From CAWKDG01 sp963848355 (GTDB lineage Bacteria; Actinomycetota; Acidimicrobiia; Acidimicrobiales; UBA8190): a stretch of DNA of 64,000 nt. The notes below the pieces were generated by a model, which searched no databases, was not told the origin of the DNA, and saw only the letters and a program-made list of their open reading frames with translations. Every line of letters starts with the position of its first letter. The stretch's first letter is position 1. Shown in pieces: positions 26,941 through 34,706 of the stretch. The stretch is from NCBI GenBank assembly GCA_963848355.1, contig CAWKDG010000002.1, positions 310,001-374,000 of the forward strand, read 5' to 3'. Both the position numbers and the translations under genes were made by a program.

Positions 26941-28008
26941 ATGGACCGGGCCACGATCGACGTCTACGAGGAACGCGGCGCGCGCTGGGCCGAGCGGCGC
27001 ACCCCGGTGCGGCGCACCGACGCCCGGGCTTTCGCCGAGCGGGTGGCACCGGGAGACGTCCGGATCGACCTCGGTTGCGGCGCCGGTCGGTACACGGCCG
27101 AGCTCGGGCGACCCGTCGTCGGCCTCGACGCCTCTGTGACCATGCTCACGCTCTGCCGGGGCACGGTCCCCGACGCCCTCCTCGTCCGAGGTGACCTCGA
27201 GGCCCTGCCCTTCCGCCCGTCGTCTCTCGGTGGTGCGTGGGCCAACATGAGCTATCTCCACGTCCCCCGTCTCCGGCTCCCTCCGGCCCTGGCCGATCTC
27301 CACCGGGTGCTGGCGGTGGGGACGCCGGTCGACGTCCAGGTGCTGATCGGCTCCTACGAAGGACGCGCGCTCCCCGACGACGACGTCGGCGGCCGCTTCT
27401 TCGCCTCGTGGGAACCGGACGAGCTCGCCGACGTCCTCGTCGGGGCCGGCTTCGACGTCCAACGCCTCGAGGTCGACGGTGACGTGGTGAGGGCGCAGGC
27501 CGTGCGGGCCCGGACCCTGGCCGACACCGTCGGGCCCGGTCTGCGGTTGTTGACGGTGGGACTGAACCCGAGCCTCTACGCGGCCGACGCCGGCGTCGGC
27601 TACGCCCGGCCCGGCAACCGCTTCTGGCCGGCGCTCATCGCCGCCGGGATCGTGACACGCGACCGCGACGCTCGGCACGCGCTCCACGTCCACGGCGTCG
27701 GTATGACCGATCTCGTGAAACGGGCCACCGCCGGGGCCAAGGAGATCGGCGCGGCCGAGTACCGGTCGGGGACGGCGCGCGTCGAACGTCTCGTGCGATG
27801 GCTGGCACCGGCGGTGGTGTGCATGGTCGGGCTGTCGGGATGGCGCGCCGCGGTCGACGCCGGCGCCAGGGCCGGTGTCCAACCGCGTCGCTTCGCCGGA
27901 CGCCCCCTCTACGTGATGCCGTCGACGAGCGGTGCCAACGCGCACGCGCAGCTACCCGAGCTCGTCGCCCACTTCCGCCGTGCACTCGCCGCCGGGACGA
28001 GCGACTGA
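26941..28008 (+). CDS. Fusion of a SAM-dependent methyltransferase with a Mug/TDG-type mismatch DNA glycosylase
   Basis: 355 residues in one unbroken frame. Residues 1-185 form a class I methyltransferase: RIDLGCGAGRYTAEL (motif I), VVGLDAS, LEALPFRPSSLGGAWANMSY and LHRVLAVGTPVDVQV. Residues 190-350 form a mismatch-specific uracil/thymine-DNA glycosylase: LLTVGLNPSLYAADAGVGYA with the catalytic Asn, RPGNRFWPALIAAGIV, HVHGVGMTDLVKRAT and VMPSTSGANAHAQLPEL. Glycosylases of this family remove uracil or ethenocytosine opposite G. The role of the joined methyltransferase is unknown. ATG 26941 begins 36 bp after the previous stop. Confidence 0.88.
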   Translation: MDRATIDVYEERGARWAERRTPVRRTDARAFAERVAPGDVRIDLGCGAGRYTAELGRPVVGLDASVTMLTLCRGTVPDALLVRGDLEALPFRPSSLGGAWANMSYLHVPRLRLPPALADLHRVLAVGTPVDVQVLIGSYEGRALPDDDVGGRFFASWEPDELADVLVGAGFDVQRLEVDGDVVRAQAVRARTLADTVGPGLRLLTVGLNPSLYAADAGVGYARPGNRFWPALIAAGIVTRDRDARHALHVHGVGMTDLVKRATAGAKEIGAAEYRSGTARVERLVRWLAPAVVCMVGLSGWRAAVDAGARAGVQPRRFAGRPLYVMPSTSGANAHAQLPELVAHFRRALAAGTSD

Positions 28009-28108
28009 CGCACGGGCGACGGCGACCGGCGGCGCCGACCGGTGTCATCGGACGCACCGGAGTCCGCCCGCTTCCGAAGGGCCTGCACTACCCTCGTGCG
28101 CGGTGGTC

Positions 28109-28954
28109 GTGAACTCCGGTGCCGGCATCCGACAGGGTTTCCGCGCCGCCTACGACGACGAGGCGTCAGCCCTCTCGTACGCCCAGCACTTCGATCCCGC
28201 CTTCGGGCGCCGGTTCGCCGAACGCGCCCTCGATGCCCTCGTCGTCGTCCGCGGCGCGCGGATCCTCGACGTGGCCTGCGGCACCGGCGTCTTCGGCCGC
28301 CTCGCCGCCCACGTCGCCGGGCCCGGCGGTCGGGTGGTCGGGATCGACCCGTCGGGCATCGCTCTGTCCACGGCGCGAAAGACCGATCCGACGAGCATCG
28401 TCGACTGGCAGCAGTGGGACGACGACGGTCTCCCGTTCGACGACGGGACCTTCGACGTCGTCGCCTGTCAGCACGCCCTGCACCGTTGTGCCGATCCCCA
28501 GAGGATCGTGGCCGAGATGCACCGCGTGCTGGCTCCCGGAGGACGTCTCGGGATCACCACGTGGGGACCGATCGAGGAGAACCCGGCGTTCGCCGCCCAG
28601 CTCGACGCCACCGTCAAGGCGGGACTCGACGCCTCCGGTGTCGTCGACGCCCTCCTCGAGGCGTTCGCCTGGCACCGCACCGAGGATCTCGAGCGGCTCG
28701 CCCGTCGGGCAGCGTTCGTCGACATCTCGTGCCCGACGCACCGGATGCTCGCCGCCCTGCCCCGGGTGGCCGAATGGGTGCGGGTGTACCCCACCGTCCC
28801 GCCGCTGTCGCAGGTCTGGCCGCAGTGCGACCAGAGCGTCCGCCTCCGGTTCCTGGCCCGGGCCACCGAGCTGTTACGGCCCTTCGAGCACGACAGTGTC
28901 TTGCGGGTGCAGGCGTCGTCCCGGTTGCTCGTCGCCCGCCGGCCCCGTCGCTGA
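28109..28954 (+). CDS. Class I SAM-dependent methyltransferase
   Basis: 281 residues. ARILDVACGTGVFGRLAAHV is motif I, RVVGIDPSGIALSTARK motif II, DGLPFDDGTFDVVACQHALH motif III and MHRVLAPGGRLGITTWGP the post-III strand. This is the UbiE/Coq5-like (Methyltransf_11) group that often acts on small molecules or quinones. No ATG is available; GTG 28103 or 28109 fits. The substrate is not predictable. It follows the methyltransferase-glycosylase gene in the same direction with a gap of 100 bp. Confidence 0.88.
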   Translation: MNSGAGIRQGFRAAYDDEASALSYAQHFDPAFGRRFAERALDALVVVRGARILDVACGTGVFGRLAAHVAGPGGRVVGIDPSGIALSTARKTDPTSIVDWQQWDDDGLPFDDGTFDVVACQHALHRCADPQRIVAEMHRVLAPGGRLGITTWGPIEENPAFAAQLDATVKAGLDASGVVDALLEAFAWHRTEDLERLARRAAFVDISCPTHRMLAALPRVAEWVRVYPTVPPLSQVWPQCDQSVRLRFLARATELLRPFEHDSVLRVQASSRLLVARRPRR

Positions 28955-29008
28955 CACCCGCCGCCAAGCGGGCGGCGGGAGGACTCTCACTCTCGTAAGG
29001 TCGCTCTC

Positions 29009-29320
29009 GTGTCCGATTCCGCTGCATCCCTGCGGACGCTCGCCCATCCGGTCCGGCGACGGATCCTGGAGCTGGTGTGGGACACGGAACGGACTTCGAC
29101 CGAAGTGGCGCAGGGGTGCGGGCTCTCGAAGCCGGCGGCGTCGCAACACCTGAAGGCCCTCTTGCACGCCGATCTCGTGACGGTCCGCATGCGCGGCACC
29201 CAGCGTCTGTACCGGGCCCGGCTCGACACGCTGGCCGAGCTCCGGGACCTCCTCGAGGCGTTCTGGGGGGAACGGCTGGGGGCGCTCCCCGACGCCGGCC
29301 ACGACGTCGACCGCCATTAG
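29009..29320 (+). CDS. ArsR-type winged-helix regulator
   Basis: 103 residues starting at GTG 29009. LRTLAHPVRRRILELVWDTE, TSTEVAQGCGLSKPAASQHL (recognition helix) and LHADLVTVRMRGTQRLYRAR (wing) are the ArsR/SmtB HTH pattern. The metal-binding ELCVCDL motif is absent, so it is probably not a metal sensor but a member of the ArsR group paired with methyltransferases or SRPBCC proteins. The methyltransferase just upstream may be its partner. Confidence 0.88.
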   Translation: MSDSAASLRTLAHPVRRRILELVWDTERTSTEVAQGCGLSKPAASQHLKALLHADLVTVRMRGTQRLYRARLDTLAELRDLLEAFWGERLGALPDAGHDVDRH

Positions 29321-29330
29321 GCTGAGCTCG

Positions 29331-30515
29331 GTGCCGGACGACGATTCTCGAGGCGACGACGGCGGGCGCAGCGACCCGCCCGGTGACCGGCCCACCGCAC
29401 CCGTCCCCCCGGCACCGGCTCCTCCCGACTCGTTCCCGCCGGCCTACCCGCCCGGTTACCCGCCTCCGCCGGGCGCCGAGCCCACGTACCAGGCTCCCGC
29501 CCCCACCGTCCCGCCCGTGTACCCCCCCACCGCCGGCTATCCCCCGACGGCCGGCTATCCCCCGACGGCCGGCTATCCCCCCACCCCCGGGGCCTCCCCG
29601 TTCGGACCCCCTCCGGGTCCGCCGTTCCTCGGCGCCCCCGGCCTCTCGAACGGATCCGTCCACGAGCCCGCTTCTGTCCGACCCCGGCGGCGGGCCCGGA
29701 CGGTCGCCGTCGTCCTGCTCGTCGTGGTGGTGGCCGTCGCCGCGGCGAGTATCGGGGTGGTCCTGTCCGGCGGGCCGGGCACCACGGTGTCGTCGCTTCC
29801 ACCCGCCACCGCCTCGCCGGGAGTGAGCGAGCTGCTGCACACGTCGGTGGCGGCGGCCCGCAGCGCCGGCTCCTTCCACTATGTCGCCACGTCGACCGTG
29901 ACCGGGAACCAGGGGTACTCACAGAGGACGGTGGGCGACGCCGGGGCCGACAGCGGCCGCCAGGACATCACCGTCGGGACCCAGAAATTCACCGTACTCG
30001 TGGTGGGCACCGCCTGCTACCTGAAGGGCAACGCGCCCGCCCTCGAGGCCAACCTCGGCCTGTCGTCAACGGCGGCGTCGGCCCACATCGGTCAGTGGAT
30101 CTCGCTGGCCCGCACCGACGCGCCCTACGCCTCGGTCTACGCCGCGGTCACGGCCCCGTCGGCCCTCACCGACAACATCACCATCACCCCGACGAGGCAG
30201 CTCCCGATCACGCGACTGGACGGCCACCGGGTGCAGACCATCACCGGCACCATCTCGTCGATCAAGATCGGCGGGCAGACGATCGCGCCGAAGGGGACGG
30301 CCACCTTGGCGGTGAGGACGGCCACGCCGCACCTTCCGGTCCGCTACGCCGAACGGGGGACGCAAGGCCGTCAGAAGAGCGTCTCCTCGGTGACCTTCAG
30401 CCGGTGGGGCGAAGCGGTGACGATCACGGCGCCGTCGGGAGCCGTGCCCTACGCCTCGCTGGGTGCAGGCACCGGCACGGTGCCGTCGAGCCCGAGCGGG
30501 ACCGTCCTCACCTGA
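29331..30515 (+). CDS. Proline-rich single-pass membrane protein with LppX/LprG-like extracellular part
   Basis: 394 residues from GTG 29331. The first ~115 residues are cytoplasmic and Pro/Gly/Tyr-rich, including an 18-bp in-frame tandem repeat encoding AGYPPT (29535-29590). One transmembrane helix follows (TVAVVLLVVVVAVAAASIGVV), then an extracellular domain of about 240 residues (SFHYVATSTVTGNQ, FTVLVVGTACYLKGN, VTFSRWGEAVTITAPSG) resembling actinobacterial LppX/LprG-type lipid-binding folds only weakly. Function unknown. It begins 10 bp after the ArsR-like gene and is likely co-transcribed. Confidence 0.7.
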   Translation: MPDDDSRGDDGGRSDPPGDRPTAPVPPAPAPPDSFPPAYPPGYPPPPGAEPTYQAPAPTVPPVYPPTAGYPPTAGYPPTAGYPPTPGASPFGPPPGPPFLGAPGLSNGSVHEPASVRPRRRARTVAVVLLVVVVAVAAASIGVVLSGGPGTTVSSLPPATASPGVSELLHTSVAAARSAGSFHYVATSTVTGNQGYSQRTVGDAGADSGRQDITVGTQKFTVLVVGTACYLKGNAPALEANLGLSSTAASAHIGQWISLARTDAPYASVYAAVTAPSALTDNITITPTRQLPITRLDGHRVQTITGTISSIKIGGQTIAPKGTATLAVRTATPHLPVRYAERGTQGRQKSVSSVTFSRWGEAVTITAPSGAVPYASLGAGTGTVPSSPSGTVLT

Positions 30516-30531
30516 TCGCGCCGGGAGACGC

Positions 30532-31374
30532 TCAGGCCCGGCGGCGGTACTGGCGGACGGCGAGCGGGACGAAGACGAGGAGTAATCCCACGCACCACAA
30601 CAGCGCCTGCAGAACGGGAGTGGCGGTGGGGCCGCCGTGCGTCAGCGCCCTGGTGGCGTTCACGATGACCCCGATGGGTTGATGATTGGCGAAGGGCTGG
30701 AGCCAGCCGGGCATGGATTTCACGTTCACGAAGGCGGGTGAGGCGAAGACCAGGGGGAAGAGGATGGGGAAGGCCATCACCTGCGCTGTCTCACTGTTGG
30801 GAGCGGACAGACCGATCACGGCGAACCCCCAGGACATGGCGTAGGCGAAGAGGAGGATCAGGACGACGCCGGCCAGGAAGGCCAGGACGCCGGCGCCGAC
30901 ACGGAAACCCACGGCGTAGCCGACGCCGGTGATGACGGCCACCACGAAGACGTTGCGCACCAGATCGGCCGTCGTCCGACCGGTCAGGACGGCCGAGCGG
31001 GCCATGGGCAGGGCCCGGAATCGCTCGAGAAGTCCCTTCTGGAGGTCCTCGGATAGTCCGACGGCTGTGCTGATCGATCCGAAGGCCACGCTCTGCACGA
31101 AGATGCCCGGCATGAGATAGTCCGCGTAATTCGGGTACCCGGGTGGGGGATGGATGGCGCCGCCGAAGACATAGCGGAACAGCAGCACGAACATGATGGG
31201 CTGCACCGTGGAGAAGAAGAGGAACTCGGGGATGCGCGTGTAGACGATCAGATTGCGTCGGACCACCGTGAACGTGTCGGCGATGGCCCAGCCGAGGCGA
31301 CTACCCCCGTCAGAACGAGGCGGTCCGCCCGCCAGCGTCGCCGTGCCGGGCGCCATCTGCGCTGTCGTCGTCAT
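30532..31374 (-). CDS. ABC-2 type transporter permease (DrrB-like)
   Basis: 280 residues with six predicted transmembrane helices, for example FLFFSTVQPIMFVLLFRYVF, NVFVVAVITGVGYAVGFRV and GVLAFLAGVVLILLFAYAMS. FANHQPIGVIVNATRAL is the conserved ABC-2/DrrB loop. ATG 31374 overlaps the ATPase stop as ATGA, so the two are translationally coupled. Together they form an exporter of the daunorubicin-resistance type, which moves drugs or lipids out of the cell, here under a PadR regulator encoded first in the operon. Confidence 0.92.
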   Translation of the reverse strand: MTTTAQMAPGTATLAGGPPRSDGGSRLGWAIADTFTVVRRNLIVYTRIPEFLFFSTVQPIMFVLLFRYVFGGAIHPPPGYPNYADYLMPGIFVQSVAFGSISTAVGLSEDLQKGLLERFRALPMARSAVLTGRTTADLVRNVFVVAVITGVGYAVGFRVGAGVLAFLAGVVLILLFAYAMSWGFAVIGLSAPNSETAQVMAFPILFPLVFASPAFVNVKSMPGWLQPFANHQPIGVIVNATRALTHGGPTATPVLQALLWCVGLLLVFVPLAVRQYRRRA

Positions 31375-32408
31375 CGTGCACCTCCTGTCGGAGCTCCGGC
31401 GCGGCCGAGGCCGCGGCCGCGGCCGCGGCCTCGGCCACTGTCTTCCGGTGGGGCGTCGGGGTCGTCCTCCACCTCGGTCCGTTTGCCCGTCAGAGCCAGG
31501 AAGACGTCGTCGAGGCTCGGCTCGCGCAGGACGAACGTCGTGGGCGCGAGAGCATGGGCGTCGAGCATCCGCAGCGCCTCCATGGCCGACTGAGGCCCGT
31601 CGTCCACGGGCAACTCGATCGACGATCCGTCGACGGTCGGCGCTTTCGTCCCCACCTTGGCCAGGATCTCGGCCGCAATGGCGGCGGAGGCGGGGTCGGG
31701 CAGTCCGACGTCGAGAACGGTGGCCCCCAGATCTGCCTTCAGCTGCGCCGGCGTCCCTTCGGCGATGACGCGGCCGTGGTCCACCACGGCGATCCGACGG
31801 GCCAACCGGTCCGCTTCCTCCAGGTACTGGGTCGTGAGCAGGACGGTGGTCCCCCCGTCCACCAGACCCTCGATCATCTCCCACAGGTCGTTGCGACTGC
31901 GGAGGTCGAGGCCGGTGGTGGGCTCGTCGAGGAAGAGGACCTCGGGGCGGGCCACCAGGGCGGCGGCCAGGTCGAGTCGACGGCGCATGCCGCCGGAGTA
32001 CGTCTTGAGTGTCCGGTCGCCGGCGTCGCTCAATCCGAATCGCTCGAGGAGCTCAGTGGCCCGGCGGGCGCAGACGTCGCGGGCCAGGTGGTTCAACCGC
32101 CCCACCATGAAAATGTTCTCGCGCCCGGTGAGGTTCTCGTCGACGGCGGCGTACTGGCCGGCCAGGCCGATCAGCGAGCGGACCCGGGCCGCGTCGGAGA
32201 CGACGTCGTGCCCGAGCACGCGGGCATCGCCTGCGTCGGGGCGCACGATGGTCGTCAGGATGCGCACCGCCGTGGTCTTCCCGGCACCGTTCGGGCCGAG
32301 GAGCCCGAAGACGGTGCCCTCCTCGACGGTGAAGCTGACACCGTCGAGGGCGCGCACCGTACCGCCGAAGGTCTTCTCGAGGTTCGTCGCCTCGATGGCG
32401 TCGCTCAT
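31371..32408 (-). CDS. ABC transporter ATPase (DrrA-like) with Gly-Arg tail
   Basis: 345 residues. GLLGPNGAGKTTAVRILTT is Walker A, TYSGGMRRRLDLAAALVARP the signature, VLFLDEPTTGLDLRSRNDLW Walker B/D-loop and LLTTQYLEEADRLA the switch region, all DrrA-type. The DrrA C-terminal domain follows (REPSLDDVFLALTGKRTE). The extreme C-terminus ends in a (Gly-Arg)n run, encoded by a CG-only hexamer repeat at about 31402-31436. Its ATG overlaps the PadR gene stop (ATGA). Confidence 0.95.
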   Translation of the reverse strand: MSDAIEATNLEKTFGGTVRALDGVSFTVEEGTVFGLLGPNGAGKTTAVRILTTIVRPDAGDARVLGHDVVSDAARVRSLIGLAGQYAAVDENLTGRENIFMVGRLNHLARDVCARRATELLERFGLSDAGDRTLKTYSGGMRRRLDLAAALVARPEVLFLDEPTTGLDLRSRNDLWEMIEGLVDGGTTVLLTTQYLEEADRLARRIAVVDHGRVIAEGTPAQLKADLGATVLDVGLPDPASAAIAAEILAKVGTKAPTVDGSSIELPVDDGPQSAMEALRMLDAHALAPTTFVLREPSLDDVFLALTGKRTEVEDDPDAPPEDSGRGRGRGRGLGRAGAPTGGAR

Positions 32409-33070
32409 GCCGTGTGTCCTTTCGTGTGATCGTGCCGGTGACCGTTGGCGTGGACGGCGTCGGGGGCATCGTCGTCAGCCGCGTGGAACCCCGCCCACAG
32501 GGCACTGCCACCGAGGGCCCCGGACTCGATGTCGCCGACCACGGTCCGCAGCCACGTCAGCTCGGCCTCGAGCAGCATGGTCTTGTACTCGTACTCGACG
32601 CTGAAGAGCCGGGGAACGTGTTCTTCGAGTCGGGCATGCACCGACCGTCGGCCCGTGAGATCCATGTCGAGGCGGTTGACCCGCGCTCGGAGGAGGGCCA
32701 CGGCCTCCGCCGGCGTCACCACGGGCAGGAAGGAGAGCCCGGCTTCGAACTGCGTGTACTCCTTGACCGGGGTGCTCAGAAGCTCACCCAACCAGTCGAG
32801 CAGCTCGTGGACACCGGTGTCGGTGATCCGGTAGACGGTGCGTTCAGGCCGTCGCCCCTCGCGGGTCGTCTCCTGGGTCTCGATGAGGTCACCGCGGTGC
32901 AGAGCCTCGACCACGGAGTAGAGAGACCCGTAGTTGAGCTTGACGCTCTCGTCCTTGTGGCGGGCGCGCATCGTCGTGGCCATCTCGTAGGGGTGCATCG
33001 GCCGCTCGAAGAGACAGGCGAGGACGGCCAAGGCCAGGGGATTGGAGATCTTGCGACGGGCCATGCCCAC
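32405..33070 (-). CDS. PadR family transcriptional regulator
   Basis: 221 residues: KISNPLALAVLACLFERPMH, YEMATTMRARHKDESVKLNY and GSLYSVVEALHRGDLIETQE form the PadR winged helix, followed by the Vir-type C-terminal helices and a His-rich tail (HANGHRHDHTKGH) that could bind metal. First gene of the operon with the ABC exporter. A perfect inverted repeat lies 12 bp before its start, so it most likely represses its own operon until a drug-like ligand binds. Confidence 0.93.
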   Translation of the reverse strand: MGMARRKISNPLALAVLACLFERPMHPYEMATTMRARHKDESVKLNYGSLYSVVEALHRGDLIETQETTREGRRPERTVYRITDTGVHELLDWLGELLSTPVKEYTQFEAGLSFLPVVTPAEAVALLRARVNRLDMDLTGRRSVHARLEEHVPRLFSVEYEYKTMLLEAELTWLRTVVGDIESGALGGSALWAGFHAADDDAPDAVHANGHRHDHTKGHTA

Positions 33071-33081
33071 GATCCTTACTT

Positions 33082-33107
33082 CCGAATATCTTTGCCAGAG
33101 TATTCGG
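33082..33107. promoter_or_regulatory. Candidate PadR operator
   Basis: CCGAATA (33082-33088) and TATTCGG (33101-33107) are perfect 7-bp arms separated by 12 bp, AT-rich against the background, directly upstream of the PadR start at 33070. Confidence 0.7.
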
Positions 33108-33120
33108 CCCGGAACAGGTC

Positions 33121-33180
33121 GTCAAGGCCTCGGCGGTCAAGGCCTCGGCGGTCGAGGGCACGGCGGTCGAGGGCACGGTC
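33121..33180. repeat. Four-copy 15-bp tandem repeat (two variants)
   Basis: GTCAAGGCCTCGGCG at 33121-33135 and 33136-33150, then GTCGAGGGCACGGCG at 33151-33165 and GTCGAGGGCACGGTC at 33166-33180. It lies between the PadR operator and the stop of the next gene, so it would form the 3' untranslated part of that gene. Confidence 0.93.
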
Positions 33181-33191
33181 GGCGGCCCCCG

Positions 33192-33539
33192 TCAGTCGCC
33201 GGCGCGCCGGTTGAACCGTCGTCGCTCGGCCGGGGCGGCCAGAAGGTCGAGGATGGCCCCGATGGCCTGGTCACGACCGGTGAACTCCGGTATGGGCAGG
33301 TGGGTCTGGATCTCGTAGCGGTTGCGCCGACCCTCCTTGCTCTTCAGGAGATAGCCGGCGTCGGTCAGGTCACTGACGATGGCGTAGGTCCGGCGCTCGG
33401 AAATAGCCAGGCTCGTCGCGATCTCACGCAGGCGGACCTCCGGATCGCGGGCGATGCACAGCAGTGCCCGCCCGTGATTCGTGAGGAAGCTCCAATGCGG
33501 CACAGAAGGCAGTTGGTCACAAACGGAGAAAAAGAGCAA
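33192..33539 (-). CDS. Winged-helix transcriptional regulator (MarR/ArsR-like)
   Basis: 115 residues. WSFLTNHGRALLCIARDPEV, LREIATSLAISERRTYAIVS (HTH) and TDAGYLLKSKEGRRNRYEIQ (wing) are typical of a compact actinobacterial winged-helix family related to MarR/TrmB. No ligand domain is present beyond a short C-terminal helix (GAILDLLAAP). Starts in a relatively AT-rich intergenic segment (about 33520-33600) shared with the divergent DUF3494 gene, so it may control that surface-protein/sortase operon. Confidence 0.8.
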   Translation of the reverse strand: MLFFSVCDQLPSVPHWSFLTNHGRALLCIARDPEVRLREIATSLAISERRTYAIVSDLTDAGYLLKSKEGRRNRYEIQTHLPIPEFTGRDQAIGAILDLLAAPAERRRFNRRAGD

Positions 33540-33656
33540 GACATATCTAGAAACTTATTGCTTGTTTCTCCTTTCAGGCGTACGGTGGTCAATACGTCCC
33601 GCTGAGTAGCCGTCGACGACGGCCGTCCGTCCCGGGAGTTGTCGAAGGAGTTGGTC

Positions 33657-34706
33657 ATGCTCACGCGCCCCCTGCGCCGTTGGTCCGCCGCCGTCCTGGC
33701 GGTCACCACCACCGCCGCCGTCCTGGTCCTCGGGGCCGTCATGGCCGTCCCGGCCGCCTCGGCCGCCCAGCCCCCGATCGGGATGGGGACCGCCGCCCCC
33801 TTCGCCGTGCTCGCCGGTCAGACTGTCACCAACACCGGCCCCTCGGTCATCTCCGGGAGCATCGGTCTCGACCCGGGCACGGCCATCACCGGCTTCCCGC
33901 CCGGCACGGAGACCAACGGGACCATGTACGCGGCCGACGCCGTGGCCCTGCAGGCCCAGAACGACCTCACCACCGCCTACAACCAGGCGGCGGGCGCCAC
34001 CCCGGTGACGGTGGAGTCGGCCGACCTCGGGGGCCAGACGCTGGCCCCGGGCGTCTACAAGGGGACGTCGGCTCTCAGTCTGACGGGCACGGTGACGCTG
34101 AACGGAGAGAACAACCCCAACTCGGTGTTCATCTTCCAGGCCGGATCCACCCTGACCACCGCCTCGGCCAGCACGGTTCAGCTGATCAACGGGGCCACGT
34201 GGTGCAACGTCTGGTGGCAGGTGGGCAGCTCGGCCACCCTGGGAACGACCACCACCTTCGTCGGGACCATCATGGCGCTGACGTCGGACTCGCTGAACAC
34301 CGGGGCCACCGTGATGGGACGGGTGCTGGCCCGCAACGGCTCGGTGACTCTCGAGACCAATACGATCACCCAGCCGGTGTGCACCGCATCGACCACCACG
34401 GCCACCACGGCGGTGCCGGGTGGCGGCGGTGGAGGCAGCGCCGGCAAGACCCCGGCCCACGCCAAAGGCACCGGCAATGGTCTCGGTGGGGGCACCAACG
34501 CCGGAGGCCTCGGCGGCGGCGTCGTCCCCACCGGATTCCCGGCCACCGGCCTCGGCGGAGCATCGCGCTCGGACGACCCCGCCCTCGTCGCGCTCGGTGG
34601 CGTCGCTCTGGTCGGAGCGGTCCTGGCGCTCGGTCAGGGATTCCGCCGTCGTCGGATCCAGCTCGCCGGCACCCGGTCAGGCACTGACGGTCCGGACGAT
34701 CTATGA
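33657..34706 (+). CDS. DUF3494 (ice-binding-like) surface protein with FPATG sorting signal
   Basis: 349 residues. Residues 1-37 are a signal peptide ending AASAAQ. The DUF3494 beta-solenoid domain follows (about 42-245): FAVLAGQTVTNTGPSVISGS, IGLDPGTAITGFPPGT, LAPGVYKGTSALSLTGTVTL and NSVFIFQAGSTLTTASAS. A Gly/Thr linker leads to FPATG at 294-298, a hydrophobic helix (ALVALGGVALVGAVLALGQ) and RRRR, which together form a cell-wall sorting signal of LPXTG type. ATG 33657 has GAAGGAG 8 nt upstream. It overlaps the sortase gene start, so the pair is coupled. Role: ice binding, adhesion or surface patterning. Confidence 0.88.
   Translation: MLTRPLRRWSAAVLAVTTTAAVLVLGAVMAVPAASAAQPPIGMGTAAPFAVLAGQTVTNTGPSVISGSIGLDPGTAITGFPPGTETNGTMYAADAVALQAQNDLTTAYNQAAGATPVTVESADLGGQTLAPGVYKGTSALSLTGTVTLNGENNPNSVFIFQAGSTLTTASASTVQLINGATWCNVWWQVGSSATLGTTTTFVGTIMALTSDSLNTGATVMGRVLARNGSVTLETNTITQPVCTASTTTATTAVPGGGGGGSAGKTPAHAKGTGNGLGGGTNAGGLGGGVVPTGFPATGLGGASRSDDPALVALGGVALVGAVLALGQGFRRRRIQLAGTRSGTDGPDDL

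Noticed and set aside
25486..27945. 819-residue minus-strand open frame
   Set aside because: It lies antisense to three well-supported genes and has no recognisable domain; long antisense frames are expected where third positions are G or C.
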